A stretch of 64,000 nucleotides of DNA, from contig NZ_CP082273.1 in assembly GCF_019880385.1 (NCBI RefSeq), positions 2,170,001 to 2,234,000 of the forward strand. The letters run 5' to 3'. Positions 46,353-56,590 of this stretch are shown here, one piece after another (positions within the stretch are counted from its first letter, which is position 1; every line of letters starts with the position of its first letter). A program made the position numbers and the translations under genes. This DNA is from Nocardioides coralli. GTDB taxonomy: Bacteria > Actinomycetota > Actinomycetes > Propionibacteriales > Nocardioidaceae. A model generated the notes under the pieces. That model was not told the origin of the DNA, ran no database searches, and saw only the letters and a list, made by a program, of their open reading frames with translations.

Positions 46353-48344
46353 GTGACGTCCGATCAGCGCGCCCGCGTGGGTGAGAGCAGCGCTGTCGGC
46401 GACCCCGTGTCCGGCCGCCTCCTGGACGGGCGCTACCGCATCGGCCCGCGGATCGCCCGCGGCGGCATGGCGAGCGTCTACGAGGCCACCGACCTCCGCC
46501 TCGACCGGACGGTCGCGGTCAAGGTGATGCACCCCGGCCTCGGCGACGACGAGGAGTTCGCCTCCCGCTTCGTCCGCGAGGCCCGCGCCGCGGCCCGGCT
46601 CAGCCACCCCCACGTGGTCTCCGTCTTCGACCAGGGCAACGACGGGGGCACGGTCTTCCTCGTCATGGAGCTCGTCGCCGGCCACACCCTGCGCGACCTG
46701 GTGCGCAAGGAGGCCCCGATGCCGCCGGCCCGTGCCCTGGCGCTCATCGAGCCGGTCCTCTCCGCCCTCGCTCACGCCCACCGCGCGGGCCTCATCCACC
46801 GCGACATCAAGCCCGAGAACGTCCTCATCGCCGACGACGGCCGGGTGAAGGTGGCCGACTTCGGGCTCGCGAAGGCGGTCAGCGCCGACACCCAGCACAC
46901 CGCGACCGGTGGGGTCCTCATCGGCACCGTGTCCTACCTCGCCCCCGAGCTGGTCGTCGACGGCCGCGCCGACGCGCGCGCCGACGTCTACGCGGCCGGG
47001 GTCGTCCTCTACGAGCTCCTCACCGGGGCCAAGCCGCACGAGGGCGAGTCGCCGATCCACGTGGCCTACCAGCACGTCCACGCCGACGTCCCGGCCCCCT
47101 CCCAGCGGGTGGGCGAGCTGCCGGCGTACGTCGACGCGCTGGTGGCGCGCGCCACGGCCCGCGACCGCGGTCAGCGCCCCGCCGACGCGGGTGTCCTGCT
47201 CCACCACGTCCACCGCGTCGCGCAGGCGGTGGCCACCGGGGTGACCGACGACCCCGAGCTGGCAGCGGACCTGCGGCCGGCTCCGCCGATGGTCGAGGAC
47301 ACCGAGCCCGACCCGTTCGACACCGGCGAGCTCGCGACCCTGCTGGCCCCGGCGGACGCCCCGGCCGTGGTCGGCAACCACACCACCGACCTCCAGCCGG
47401 TGCCCCCACGCCCACCGGTCCCCGCCACTCCCCCGACCGGGCGTCGTCCCCGGCGCTCCCGCAAGGGACCACTGCTCCTGCTGCTGGCGCTCCTGCTGGC
47501 CGTCGGGGTCGGCGTCGGCGCCTGGTGGTTCGGGTTCGCCCGCTGGACCCAGACGCCGAGCGTGCTCGGCCTCAAGGAGCCGGCGGCGGTCACCAAGCTG
47601 GAGGCGGCCGGGCTCCGGACCGACCTGGGCGAGCCGGCGTACTCCGAGACGGTGCCGGCAGGCCGGGTGCTCAGCACCGACCCCGCGGCCGGCGAGCGGG
47701 TCCTCGACGACGGGACGGTCACCCTGGTGGTCTCTCTCGGCAAGGAGCGCTACGAGGTGCCCGAGGTCCGGGGCATGAGCGAGGACGAGGCACAGGACGC
47801 GCTGGCCGCGGCCAACCTCGAGTTCGGCGAGTCGGTCGGCCGGTGGTCCGAGCGGCTGCCGGAGGGCACCGTCCTGGGCAGCGACCCCGAGACCGGGACC
47901 TCGCTGCGCCCCGGCACCGTCGTCGACTTGGCGGTCAGCAAGGGACCGAGACCGATCCGGGTGAGGGACTGGACCGGGGAGGACGCCGACCGGGCGCAGG
48001 ACGCCCTGGAGGGGCGGGGACTCGAGGTCGTCCGCGGCGACCCCGCCTACTCCGACTCCGTTCCCGAGGGGCACGTCATCAGCCAGGACCCCAGCAGCGG
48101 CACCCTCTACCGGGGCGACACCGTGACGCTCGTCGTCAGCGAGGGGCCGGAGCTGGTCGAGGTGCCGAGCGGGCTGGTCGCCTCGGGGGTCGACGCCGCA
48201 CGACAGCGCCTGGAGTCCCTCGGGTTCTCGGTGCGGGTGCGGGAGGACGACAGCTACATCGGCCTCCAGTACGTCCTGCGGGTGGACCCCCGGTCGGGAT
48301 CGATGGTGCCCAAGGGCAGCACCATCACCCTCTACCTGATCTGA
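46353..48344 (+). CDS. pknL: PknL-type Ser/Thr protein kinase with four PASTA repeats
   Basis: A 663-residue membrane kinase. The kinase domain (about residues 28-290) has the glycine loop IARGGMASVYEA, K57, HRDIKPEN (D151) and DFG at 169-171; the activation segment runs through TATGGVLIGTVSYLAPE. A Pro-rich juxtamembrane linker, one helix (about 372-394) and four outer PASTA domains follow, which in other kinases sense muropeptides or lipid II. GTG at 46353 is used because GGAGGG precedes it closely; the longer ATG at 46308 lacks a site. Expected targets are division proteins and the adjacent Rv2175c-like regulator. Confidence 0.95.
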   Translation: MTSDQRARVGESSAVGDPVSGRLLDGRYRIGPRIARGGMASVYEATDLRLDRTVAVKVMHPGLGDDEEFASRFVREARAAARLSHPHVVSVFDQGNDGGTVFLVMELVAGHTLRDLVRKEAPMPPARALALIEPVLSALAHAHRAGLIHRDIKPENVLIADDGRVKVADFGLAKAVSADTQHTATGGVLIGTVSYLAPELVVDGRADARADVYAAGVVLYELLTGAKPHEGESPIHVAYQHVHADVPAPSQRVGELPAYVDALVARATARDRGQRPADAGVLLHHVHRVAQAVATGVTDDPELAADLRPAPPMVEDTEPDPFDTGELATLLAPADAPAVVGNHTTDLQPVPPRPPVPATPPTGRRPRRSRKGPLLLLLALLLAVGVGVGAWWFGFARWTQTPSVLGLKEPAAVTKLEAAGLRTDLGEPAYSETVPAGRVLSTDPAAGERVLDDGTVTLVVSLGKERYEVPEVRGMSEDEAQDALAAANLEFGESVGRWSERLPEGTVLGSDPETGTSLRPGTVVDLAVSKGPRPIRVRDWTGEDADRAQDALEGRGLEVVRGDPAYSDSVPEGHVISQDPSSGTLYRGDTVTLVVSEGPELVEVPSGLVASGVDAARQRLESLGFSVRVREDDSYIGLQYVLRVDPRSGSMVPKGSTITLYLI

Positions 48345-48371
48345 CGCCGCGGGCGGATACGGTGCTGAGCC

Positions 48372-49295
48372 GTGGGTCCCGACGTCGCAGCCGAGCGCAA
48401 CCCCGTTGGCACCCACGTCCGGATCGGCCGGGGGCTGGTCGACGGTGCGCTGGCGCAGGCGGTGGCGCTGGGGTGTGAGGCGATGCAGGTCTTCGCCGGC
48501 AACCCGCGGGGCTGGGCCCAGGCGGCCGGCGACCCCCGCCAGGACGCGCAGTTCCGCGAGCGGACGAAGGAGCTCGGGATCCGGGTGTTCGTCCACGCGC
48601 CCTACCTGGTCAACCTCGGCTCGCCGACGCCGGCGACGTACGAGAAGTCGGTGAGCGCGATCGCCCACAACCTGCGCCGCGCGGCCGACATCGGCGCGGA
48701 GGGGGTCGTCGTCCACACCGGGTCCTACGTCGACCCCACCGACTCCGCCGAACGCCTCGCCGTGGCCATGCGCCAGGTGCGTGAGGGTCTGCTGCCGCTG
48801 CTCGACGCCCTGGCCGACGCCGCCGACGGCGACGACGGGGCCGGGCCGGCCCTCCTCCTCGAGCCGACCGCGGGCCAGGGTCGGTCACTGTGCGCCGGCG
48901 TCGCCGACCTCGCTCCCTACCTCGACGCCCTCGACCACCACCCGAGGGCAGGGGTGTGCCTCGACACCTGTCACGTCTTCGCCGCCGGTGCCCCGCTCGA
49001 CGATCCGGGAGGGGCCGCGGCGACGCTCGACGAGGTGGTGCGCATCGGGGGCGCGGGTCGTCTGCGGCTGGTCCACGCCAACGACTCGAAGGACGTGCGC
49101 GGCGCGTTCCGCGACCGCCACGAGAAGATCGGCGAGGGCCACATCGGGGTGGCGGCGTTCGCGGAGCTGCTGGCCCACCCCGCCACCGAGGGGGTGCCCT
49201 TCGTCCTGGAGACACCCGGCTCCCGCGACGCGGGCGACCCGGGCATCCCGCTGCTGAAGTCGCTGCGCGCGCGGGTCCACATGGCGTCACCGTGA
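48372..49295 (+). CDS. nfo: Deoxyribonuclease IV (endonuclease IV, AP endonuclease)
   Basis: A 307-residue metal-dependent enzyme that incises DNA at abasic sites in base excision repair. Characteristic stretches are MQVFAGNPRGWA, VFVHAPYLVNLG, VVVHTGSYVDPTDS, LLLEPTAGQG, GVCLDTCHVFAAG, LVHANDSKDVRG and KIGEGHIGVAAF, which supply the His, Glu and Asp ligands of three zinc ions. GTG at 48372, 27 bases after the pknL stop. It is on the same strand as pknL and may be co-transcribed. Confidence 0.95.
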   Translation: MGPDVAAERNPVGTHVRIGRGLVDGALAQAVALGCEAMQVFAGNPRGWAQAAGDPRQDAQFRERTKELGIRVFVHAPYLVNLGSPTPATYEKSVSAIAHNLRRAADIGAEGVVVHTGSYVDPTDSAERLAVAMRQVREGLLPLLDALADAADGDDGAGPALLLEPTAGQGRSLCAGVADLAPYLDALDHHPRAGVCLDTCHVFAAGAPLDDPGGAAATLDEVVRIGGAGRLRLVHANDSKDVRGAFRDRHEKIGEGHIGVAAFAELLAHPATEGVPFVLETPGSRDAGDPGIPLLKSLRARVHMASP

Positions 49296-49329
49296 CCTGG
49301 GCGTGATCCGCCTCCCCTAGCGTGCGCGC

Positions 49330-50379
49330 ATGGTCGTCGTGATGTCCCCCGGCGCCACCGAGGAGGAGGTGGCCCACGTCGTCGAGCGCGTGGAGAGCGT
49401 CGGAGGCGAGGCGTTCGTCTCCAAGGGGGTGGTCCGGACCATCATCGGGCTGGTCGGTGACGTGGACAGCTTCCACCACCTCAACCTGCGGACGCTGCCG
49501 GGCGTCGCGGACGTGCACCGGATCTCCGACCCCTACAAGCTGGTCAGTCGTCAGCACCACACGGAGCGCTCGACCGTCTGGGTCGGGCCGGACACCCACC
49601 AGGTGCCGATCGGACCCGAGACCTTCACGCTCATCGCGGGACCCTGCGCCGTCGAGAGCGTCGAGCAGACGATGGAGGCGGCGCGGATGGCCGCGTCCGC
49701 GGGCGCGACGCTGCTGCGGGGCGGGGCGTTCAAGCCGCGCACCTCGCCCTACGCCTTCCAGGGCCTCGGCGTGCGCGGACTGGAGATCCTGGCCGCGGCT
49801 GGTCGGGCCACCGGTCTGCCGGTGGTGACCGAGATCGTGGACGCCCGCGACGTCGACGTGGTCGCCGAGCACGCCGACATGCTCCAGGTCGGCACCCGCA
49901 ACATGGCGAACTTCGGCCTGCTGCAGGCCGTGGGCGGTGCGGGCAAACCCGTCCTCCTCAAGCGCGGCATGACCGCGACGATCGAGGAGTGGCTGATGGC
50001 GGCCGAGTACATCGCGCAACGCGGCAACCTCGACGTCGTGCTCTGCGAACGCGGCATCCGGAGCTTCGACAGCACCACCCGCAACACCCTCGACATCTCG
50101 GCGGTGCCGATCGTGCAGTCGACCAGCCACCTGCCAGTGATCGTCGACCCCTCCCACGCTGCGGGCCGCAAGGACCTCGTCGTGCCCCTCTCGCGGGCGG
50201 CCATCGCCGTCGGCGCCGACGGCGTGATCGTCGACGTCCACCCGGACCCCGAGAACGCCCTCTGCGACGGTCCGCAGGCGCTGCTGGGCAACGACCTGCG
50301 CGAGCTCGCCAGCGCCGTACGCCGGCTCCCACCGCAGGTCGGGCGGCAGGACGCGGCCACTGCCGTACGCACGACCTGA
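49330..50379 (+). CDS. aroF: Type I (beta subtype) DAHP synthase
   Basis: A 349-residue enzyme of the aromatic pathway entry step, condensing phosphoenolpyruvate and erythrose 4-phosphate. The N-terminal 75 residues form a ferredoxin-like regulatory extension (MVVVMSPGATEEEVAHVVER). The barrel follows with IAGPCAVESVEQTMEAA, RGGAFKPRTSPYAFQG, KRGMTATIEEW, CERGIRSFDSTTRNTLD and VDPSHAAGRKDLV. This is the I-beta subtype, which can bind regulatory ligands. A second DAHP synthase, of class II, lies 2 kb away on the opposite strand. Confidence 0.95.
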   Translation: MVVVMSPGATEEEVAHVVERVESVGGEAFVSKGVVRTIIGLVGDVDSFHHLNLRTLPGVADVHRISDPYKLVSRQHHTERSTVWVGPDTHQVPIGPETFTLIAGPCAVESVEQTMEAARMAASAGATLLRGGAFKPRTSPYAFQGLGVRGLEILAAAGRATGLPVVTEIVDARDVDVVAEHADMLQVGTRNMANFGLLQAVGGAGKPVLLKRGMTATIEEWLMAAEYIAQRGNLDVVLCERGIRSFDSTTRNTLDISAVPIVQSTSHLPVIVDPSHAAGRKDLVVPLSRAAIAVGADGVIVDVHPDPENALCDGPQALLGNDLRELASAVRRLPPQVGRQDAATAVRTT

Positions 50380-50425
50380 CCGCCCCCCGGCCTCTAGGCT
50401 GTCCGGCGAGAGGGGGACCGAGGCC

Positions 50426-51466
50426 ATGAACAGCTGCGTCCAGTGCGGGCACCAGCTCGGGATCGGACGGTTCTGCATCAACTGCGGGCACCCGGTCGGC
50501 CAGCCGGTCGACGCTCCTCCCGACTGGCGCACCGACACCGTGGAACGGCCACGGGTGACCGACCCGCCGCCGGAACCGGTCCTGCCGCCGCCCGCGACCG
50601 ACCCGCCGGAAGCCGCGCGGTTCCCCCTGTTCGCCGACGAGGCGGCACCGGGGCCGGTCGAGGCGACGCCTGCCCCCGCGCCCCCTCGTGCCGAGGCGGA
50701 CGAGCCGCACGCCCATTCCCACCGGCACCGCCGCCGCGGCCCCGCGGCGCTGCTCCCCTGGCTGCTCGGCCTGGTGGTCCTGGCCCTGGTCGCCGGTCTC
50801 GGCGTGTGGCTCCTGGTCGGCGGTGACAGCCCCAGCACGACCGCGGAGGAGGCCGAGCCCACGGCGCCGGCGGATCCCGACGCGGAGGCCGCGCCGAGCG
50901 AGCCCGAGACGAGTGACAAGACGGACGACGGAGGCAGGGACCGCAGGGAGAAGTCGCAACCCACACCGCGTGGCCGGCCGGAGAACCTGGCGCCGTTCGC
51001 CGCGGTCTCGGCACCCGACTCCGCCCGTCCCAGCACCGACACCGACGGACGGACCGTCCAGTACGTCGCCGACAACATGGTCGACGACTCCCCCACCACG
51101 GCCTGGCGGATGCCGGGCGACGGAACCGGTGAGTCGATCACGTTCCGCTTCGACGACCCGGTCCGGCTGCGGCAGGTCGGCCTGGTCAACGGCTACGCGA
51201 AGACCGCCTCCGACTCGCGGGGCCAGCTGGACTGGTACCGCGGGAACCGCCGGATCCGCGAGGTCGAGTGGACCTTCGACGACGGCACCGTGGTCACGCA
51301 GCGCCTGCGCGACACCCGCGACCTGCAGAGCATCCGCGTCGACCGGGTCGACACCGAGTCGGTGACCCTGCGCGTCCTCGCGGTCTCCCCGCCCGGACCC
51401 GGGCGCGCCTCCCGGAACTACACCGCCATCAGCAGCGTCCGCCTCGTCGGCGCTCCCCTCGGCTGA
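50426..51466 (+). CDS. Zinc-ribbon, single-pass membrane protein with a C-terminal discoidin-like (NADase-type glycan-binding) domain
   Basis: A 346-residue protein. The N-terminal ribbon has cysteine pairs at C4/C7 and C17/C20 (MNSCVQCGH and FCINCGHPVG). A Pro-rich linker, a His/Arg cluster and one membrane helix (about residues 107-131) follow, then an acidic spacer and an outer domain of about 150 residues (NMVDDSPTTAWRMPGDG, ITFRFDDPVRLRQVGLVNGY). The latter resembles discoidin-like domains annotated as NADase-type glycan-binding. Topology implies a cytoplasmic ribbon and an outside ligand. The function is unknown. Confidence 0.8.
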   Translation: MNSCVQCGHQLGIGRFCINCGHPVGQPVDAPPDWRTDTVERPRVTDPPPEPVLPPPATDPPEAARFPLFADEAAPGPVEATPAPAPPRAEADEPHAHSHRHRRRGPAALLPWLLGLVVLALVAGLGVWLLVGGDSPSTTAEEAEPTAPADPDAEAAPSEPETSDKTDDGGRDRREKSQPTPRGRPENLAPFAAVSAPDSARPSTDTDGRTVQYVADNMVDDSPTTAWRMPGDGTGESITFRFDDPVRLRQVGLVNGYAKTASDSRGQLDWYRGNRRIREVEWTFDDGTVVTQRLRDTRDLQSIRVDRVDTESVTLRVLAVSPPGPGRASRNYTAISSVRLVGAPLG

Positions 51467-51481
51467 CCGGGCGCACCCCGC

Positions 51482-52477
<996 letters not shown>

Positions 52478-52502
52478 GGGGCCGAACCTAACCGAGCGGG
52501 CG

Positions 52503-53858
52503 TCACGTCGACGGCGGGGTCTCCGTACGCCGGAGCATCCCGGCCACCAGGAAGGCCAGCTCGAGGCTCTGCACCCGGTTGAGGCGCGGGTCGCACACCG
52601 ACTCGTAGCGGGAGGACAACCCGGCCTCGTCGAGCAGCTCGCTGCCGCCGACGCACTCGGTCACGTCGTCCCCGGTGAGCTCCACGTGGAGCCCGCCCGG
52701 CCAGGTGCCGAGGGCCCGGTGCACGTCGAAGAAGCCCTGCACCTCGTCGATGACGTCGTCGAAGCGGCGCGTCTTGTAGCCGGAGGACGCCTCGAAGGTG
52801 TTGCCGTGCATCGGGTCGCAGACCCAGGCCACCTCGACCCCGGCCGCCGTGACCTTCTCGACGAGCGCGGGCAAGCCGTCGCGGATCCGCCCGGCACCGA
52901 AGCGGGTGATGAAGGTCAGGCGCCCCGGCACGTTGTCGGGGTTGAGCCGGTCGGCCAGCGCCAGCGCGTCGTCCGGCGTGGTCGAGGGACCGAGCTTGAC
53001 CCCGATCGGGTTGCGGATGTGGCGCAGCAGCTCGACGTGGGCGCCGTCGAGCTGGCGGGTGCGCTCGCCGATCCAGACGAAGTGACCCGAGACGTCGTAG
53101 GGGTCACCGGTCCGCGAGTCGATCCGGGTCATGGCGTGCTCGTACTCGAGGACGAGCGCCTCGTGGCTGGAGTGGAAGTCGACGCGGTGGAACTCGTCGG
53201 GGTCAGCGCCGATCGCCTTCATGAAGGTCAGCGCACGGTCGATGTCGTCGGCGATCTCCTCGTAGCGCTGCCCGGCGGTCGAGGAGCGCACGAAGTCGGT
53301 GTTCCACGTGTGGACCTGGCGCAGGTCCGCGTAGCCACCCGTGACGAAGGCACGGACGAGGTTCAGGGTCGCCGCAGAGGCGTGGTAGACGTCCACGAGG
53401 CGCTGCGGGTCGTGGCGACGGGACGCCTCGGAGAACTCGAAGCCGTTGACGGCGTCGCCGCGGTAGGCCGGCAGCGTGACGCCGCCGCGGGTCTCGGCGT
53501 CGGACGAGCGCGGCTTGGCGTACTGGCCGGCGATCCGGCCGACCTTCACCACCGGCACCGAGGCGGCGTAGGTCAGCACGACGGCCATCTGGAGCAGCAC
53601 CCGCAGCTTGTTGCGGACGTTGTCGGCGGTCACTCCGGCAAAGGTCTCGGCGCAGTCGCCACCCTGGAGCAGGAACGCCTCGCCACGGGCGACCTGCCCG
53701 ATCTTGCCCAACAGGTCGTCGCACTCGCCGGCGAAGACGAGCGGGGGCTGGGTGCGGAGGCGGGCGACGGCGGCGGCCACGGCCGCCGGGTCGTCGTACG
53801 TCGGCTGCTGCGCGGCGCCCCTGGCGTGGAGCGCGGCGAGATCGGGGATGGAGCTCAC
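52503..53858 (-). CDS. aroG: Class II DAHP synthase
   Basis: A 451-residue enzyme of the plant-like AroA-II family, catalysing the first step of aromatic biosynthesis. Motifs are PPLVFAGECDDL, FLLQGGDCAETF, GQYAKPRSSD, YRGDAVNGFE, CDPMHGNTFEA and GGSELLDEAGLSSRYES. The M. tuberculosis homologue (Rv2178c) sits at the matching position and forms a complex with a small AroQ-delta chorismate mutase, boosting its activity. A candidate partner here is the chorismate mutase domain of the GNAT fusion at 4944-5687. GTG at 53858. Confidence 0.95.
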   Translation of the reverse strand: MSSIPDLAALHARGAAQQPTYDDPAAVAAAVARLRTQPPLVFAGECDDLLGKIGQVARGEAFLLQGGDCAETFAGVTADNVRNKLRVLLQMAVVLTYAASVPVVKVGRIAGQYAKPRSSDAETRGGVTLPAYRGDAVNGFEFSEASRRHDPQRLVDVYHASAATLNLVRAFVTGGYADLRQVHTWNTDFVRSSTAGQRYEEIADDIDRALTFMKAIGADPDEFHRVDFHSSHEALVLEYEHAMTRIDSRTGDPYDVSGHFVWIGERTRQLDGAHVELLRHIRNPIGVKLGPSTTPDDALALADRLNPDNVPGRLTFITRFGAGRIRDGLPALVEKVTAAGVEVAWVCDPMHGNTFEASSGYKTRRFDDVIDEVQGFFDVHRALGTWPGGLHVELTGDDVTECVGGSELLDEAGLSSRYESVCDPRLNRVQSLELAFLVAGMLRRTETPPST

Positions 53859-53931
53859 CGCTCAAGCGTACGCGCGGCCGCAGGGCCCTCCTGCATCCGC
53901 GGACAGGCGTGGACACGGGGTGGGAGGTGGG

Positions 53932-55377
53932 TCACTCCGCCATCTGGTCCGGCTCGCGGAAACCGGTGCGCTGCGCGCGCAGCCCCCGGTTCGCCAGCCA
54001 GGTGAGTGCCCACAGGACGACACCGATCCCGAGCAGCACGACGGCGATCCGGTATTGGATCCAGTCCTCGGGGTCGCGCGCCCAGGGGCCGGCCAGGAAG
54101 AGGCACAGCACCGCGGCGACGGCGGGGAGGGCGGTCGGGGCGCGGAAGGTGCCGCGGGTGCTGGTGTCGCGGCGGAGCACCAGGCACGCCACGTTGACGA
54201 TCGCGAAGACGATGAGGAGCAGCAGCCCTGTGGTGCCGCTGAGCGCGCCCACGACGCTGCTCTCGGCGTTGAGGGTGACCCACGTCAGGAGGCCGAGGGC
54301 GAGCAGGGTGGTGAAGGCGATCGCCGTCCACGGCGTCCGCCGCCCGGGCAGCACCCGACCCAGTGCCCGTGGCAGCACGTCCTGGCGGGCCAGGCCGTAG
54401 ACGAGCCGACTCGCCATTAGCATGTTGATGAGGGCGGTGTTGGCCACGGCGAAGACCGTGAGGAACGGGAAGACGTCGCCGACCGGCAGGCCGGGCAGCC
54501 CGGCGCGCACCACCTCGATGAGGATGCCGGTCTCGCCCTCGAAGCCCTGGATCTCGCCGATCGGCAGCACCATGACGACCGACACGGCCACCAGCATGTA
54601 GAGGACCACGGCGATGCCGAGCCCGGTGAGCATGGTGCGCGGGAAGATCCGCTCGGGGTCCTTGGTCTCCTCGACCATGTTGACCGAGTCCTCGAAGCCC
54701 ACCATCGCGAAGAAGGCGATGGCGGTCGCGACGGTCGTCGCCGCGAACATGGAACGGTCGGAGGCGTTCTCGAACACGACGATGCGCCCGAGGTCGGCGC
54801 CCTCCTGGGTCATCACCCAGAACCCGATGAGCACCACGATGAGGAGGGCGGTCAGCTCGACGGCCGTGAGGACGACGTTGAAGCGGACGCTCTCCCCCAC
54901 GCCGCGCAGGTTGAGCGCGGCCAGCAGCACCATGAAGGAGAGGGCGACGACCAGGGTCAGCGTCGAGCCCGGTTCTCCGTCCTGCACGCCGAAGCCGACC
55001 AGGAGGTTGGCCGCCAGGAGGTTCGACGACGTCGACGCGCTGGTGATGCCCGAGCAGACCACGGTGAAGGCCACCAGGAAGGTCACGAAGTGGATCCCGA
55101 AGGCCTTGTGGGCGTAGAGGGCGGCGCCGGCCGCCTGGGGGTACTTGGTCACCAGCTCCAGGTAGGCGAAGGCGGTGAGGGTCGCGACGGTGAACGCCAC
55201 GAGGAACGGCAGCCACGCGAGACCGCCGACCTCGCCGGCGATGTCACCGGTCACGGCGTAGATGCCGGCGCCGAGGATGTCCCCGACGATGAAGAGCAGC
55301 AGCAGGCGGGGGCCGAGGACGCGCACGAGCTGGGGCTCGTGCTGCTCCTCGACGCGCTCCGTGGGCGTGGTGGTCAC
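53932..55377 (-). CDS. APC-family amino acid permease
   Basis: A 481-residue transporter with about twelve membrane helices. The first helix carries the substrate and cation motif FIVGDILGAGIYAVTGDIAGEVGG (GAGIYA), and helix 6 has FFAMVGFEDSVNMVEETKDP. Substrates in this family are amino acids, polyamines or related amines and cannot be fixed here. The start is GTG at 55377, after GGACGGAG. The N-terminal 20 residues are a polar cytoplasmic tail. It is a single gene. Confidence 0.92.
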   Translation of the reverse strand: MTTTPTERVEEQHEPQLVRVLGPRLLLLFIVGDILGAGIYAVTGDIAGEVGGLAWLPFLVAFTVATLTAFAYLELVTKYPQAAGAALYAHKAFGIHFVTFLVAFTVVCSGITSASTSSNLLAANLLVGFGVQDGEPGSTLTLVVALSFMVLLAALNLRGVGESVRFNVVLTAVELTALLIVVLIGFWVMTQEGADLGRIVVFENASDRSMFAATTVATAIAFFAMVGFEDSVNMVEETKDPERIFPRTMLTGLGIAVVLYMLVAVSVVMVLPIGEIQGFEGETGILIEVVRAGLPGLPVGDVFPFLTVFAVANTALINMLMASRLVYGLARQDVLPRALGRVLPGRRTPWTAIAFTTLLALGLLTWVTLNAESSVVGALSGTTGLLLLIVFAIVNVACLVLRRDTSTRGTFRAPTALPAVAAVLCLFLAGPWARDPEDWIQYRIAVVLLGIGVVLWALTWLANRGLRAQRTGFREPDQMAE

Positions 55378-55454
55378 GACGTCTCCGTCCCGAGAGTGGT
55401 GGCGCCCATGGTGGCGGCTGGCGGCGCGATTGACCAGCGCCTGAGCCGCGGCAC

Positions 55455-56483
55455 TCAGCCGAAGAAGACCTCCGCCTCGGCGTACTCCTCGGGACTGACG
55501 AGCTTGAGCTCCCCGGTGCCCTCGATGAGCGGGACCCGCACGATGTCGGTGCCGCGCAGGGCCATCATGGTGCCGAAGTCGCTGTCGGCCACGGCGTCGA
55601 TCGCATGGATGCCGAACCGGCTCGCGAGCCAGCGGTCGAAGGCGGTGGGAGTGCCGCCCCGCTGGATGTGACCGAGGACGACGGCACGGGCCTCGGCCCC
55701 GGTCCGGTCCTCGATCTCCTTGGCGATCCGGTCGCCGATCCCGCCGAGGCGGACGTGCCCGAAGGCGTCCTTCTCACCGGACACCAGGGTCATGTCGCCC
55801 CCCTCCTTCGGGACGGCGCCCTCGGAGACGACCAGGATCGGCGAGTAGCGGGAGTCGAAGCGCGACTCCACCAGCCGGCAGACCTCCTCGATGTCGAAGG
55901 GCTGCTCGGGGATCAGCACGATGTTGGCGCCGCCGGCGATGCCGGCGTGCAGGGCGATCCAGCCGGCGTGACGGCCCATCACCTCGACCACGAGGGCGCG
56001 GTGATGGGACTCGGCGGTGGTGTGGAGGCGGTCGATCGCCTCGGTGGCGATGTTGACCGCGGTGTCGAAGCCGAAGGTGAAGTCGGTCCCCGACAGGTCG
56101 TTGTCGATCGTCTTGGGCACGCCGACCACGTCGACGCCCAGGTCGGAGAGCTTGGTGGCCACGCCGAGGGTGTCCTCGCCGCCGATGGCGACCAGCGCAT
56201 CGACGCCGTCGCGGGCGAGGTTGTCCTTGATCTTCTCGACACCGCCGTCGAGCTTGAACGGGTTGGTGCGGGACGAGCCGAGGATGGTGCCGCCGCGGGG
56301 CAGGATGCCGCGGCACTGCTCGACCCCGAGCTCCATCGTCAGGCCCTCGAGGGGGCCCTTCCAGCCGTCGCGGTAGCCCACGAACTCGAGCCCGTGGACC
56401 TTGACGCCCTTGCGGACGACGGCCCGGATCACGGCGTTCAGGCCGGGGCAGTCGCCCCCACCGGTCAGCACTCCGACGCGCAT
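55455..56483 (-). CDS. pfkA: 6-phosphofructokinase with pyrophosphate-type active-site residues
   Basis: A 342-residue glycolytic enzyme of group III. The first glycine loop is VLTGGGDCPGLNAVIRA and the catalytic motif is PKTIDNDLSGTDFTFGFDTA. At the two positions that distinguish donors, E. coli numbering happens to coincide: D104 (in GGEDTLG) and K124 (in VPKTID). ATP enzymes have Gly at 104, whereas D104 with K124 marks pyrophosphate users such as the Amycolatopsis methanolica enzyme. It may therefore use PPi, making the step reversible. ATG at 56483 follows GAGGAGT. Confidence 0.94.
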   Translation of the reverse strand: MRVGVLTGGGDCPGLNAVIRAVVRKGVKVHGLEFVGYRDGWKGPLEGLTMELGVEQCRGILPRGGTILGSSRTNPFKLDGGVEKIKDNLARDGVDALVAIGGEDTLGVATKLSDLGVDVVGVPKTIDNDLSGTDFTFGFDTAVNIATEAIDRLHTTAESHHRALVVEVMGRHAGWIALHAGIAGGANIVLIPEQPFDIEEVCRLVESRFDSRYSPILVVSEGAVPKEGGDMTLVSGEKDAFGHVRLGGIGDRIAKEIEDRTGAEARAVVLGHIQRGGTPTAFDRWLASRFGIHAIDAVADSDFGTMMALRGTDIVRVPLIEGTGELKLVSPEEYAEAEVFFG

Positions 56484-56590
56484 CGAGACTCCTCGCAGTC
56501 TGATTGGAACGATCAACAGGACGCTAGCGGCCCGGCGCCCGCGCTGTCGACCGGCGTCCGGTCGGCGGCCGTCCCAGTACGGTTCCGGAC

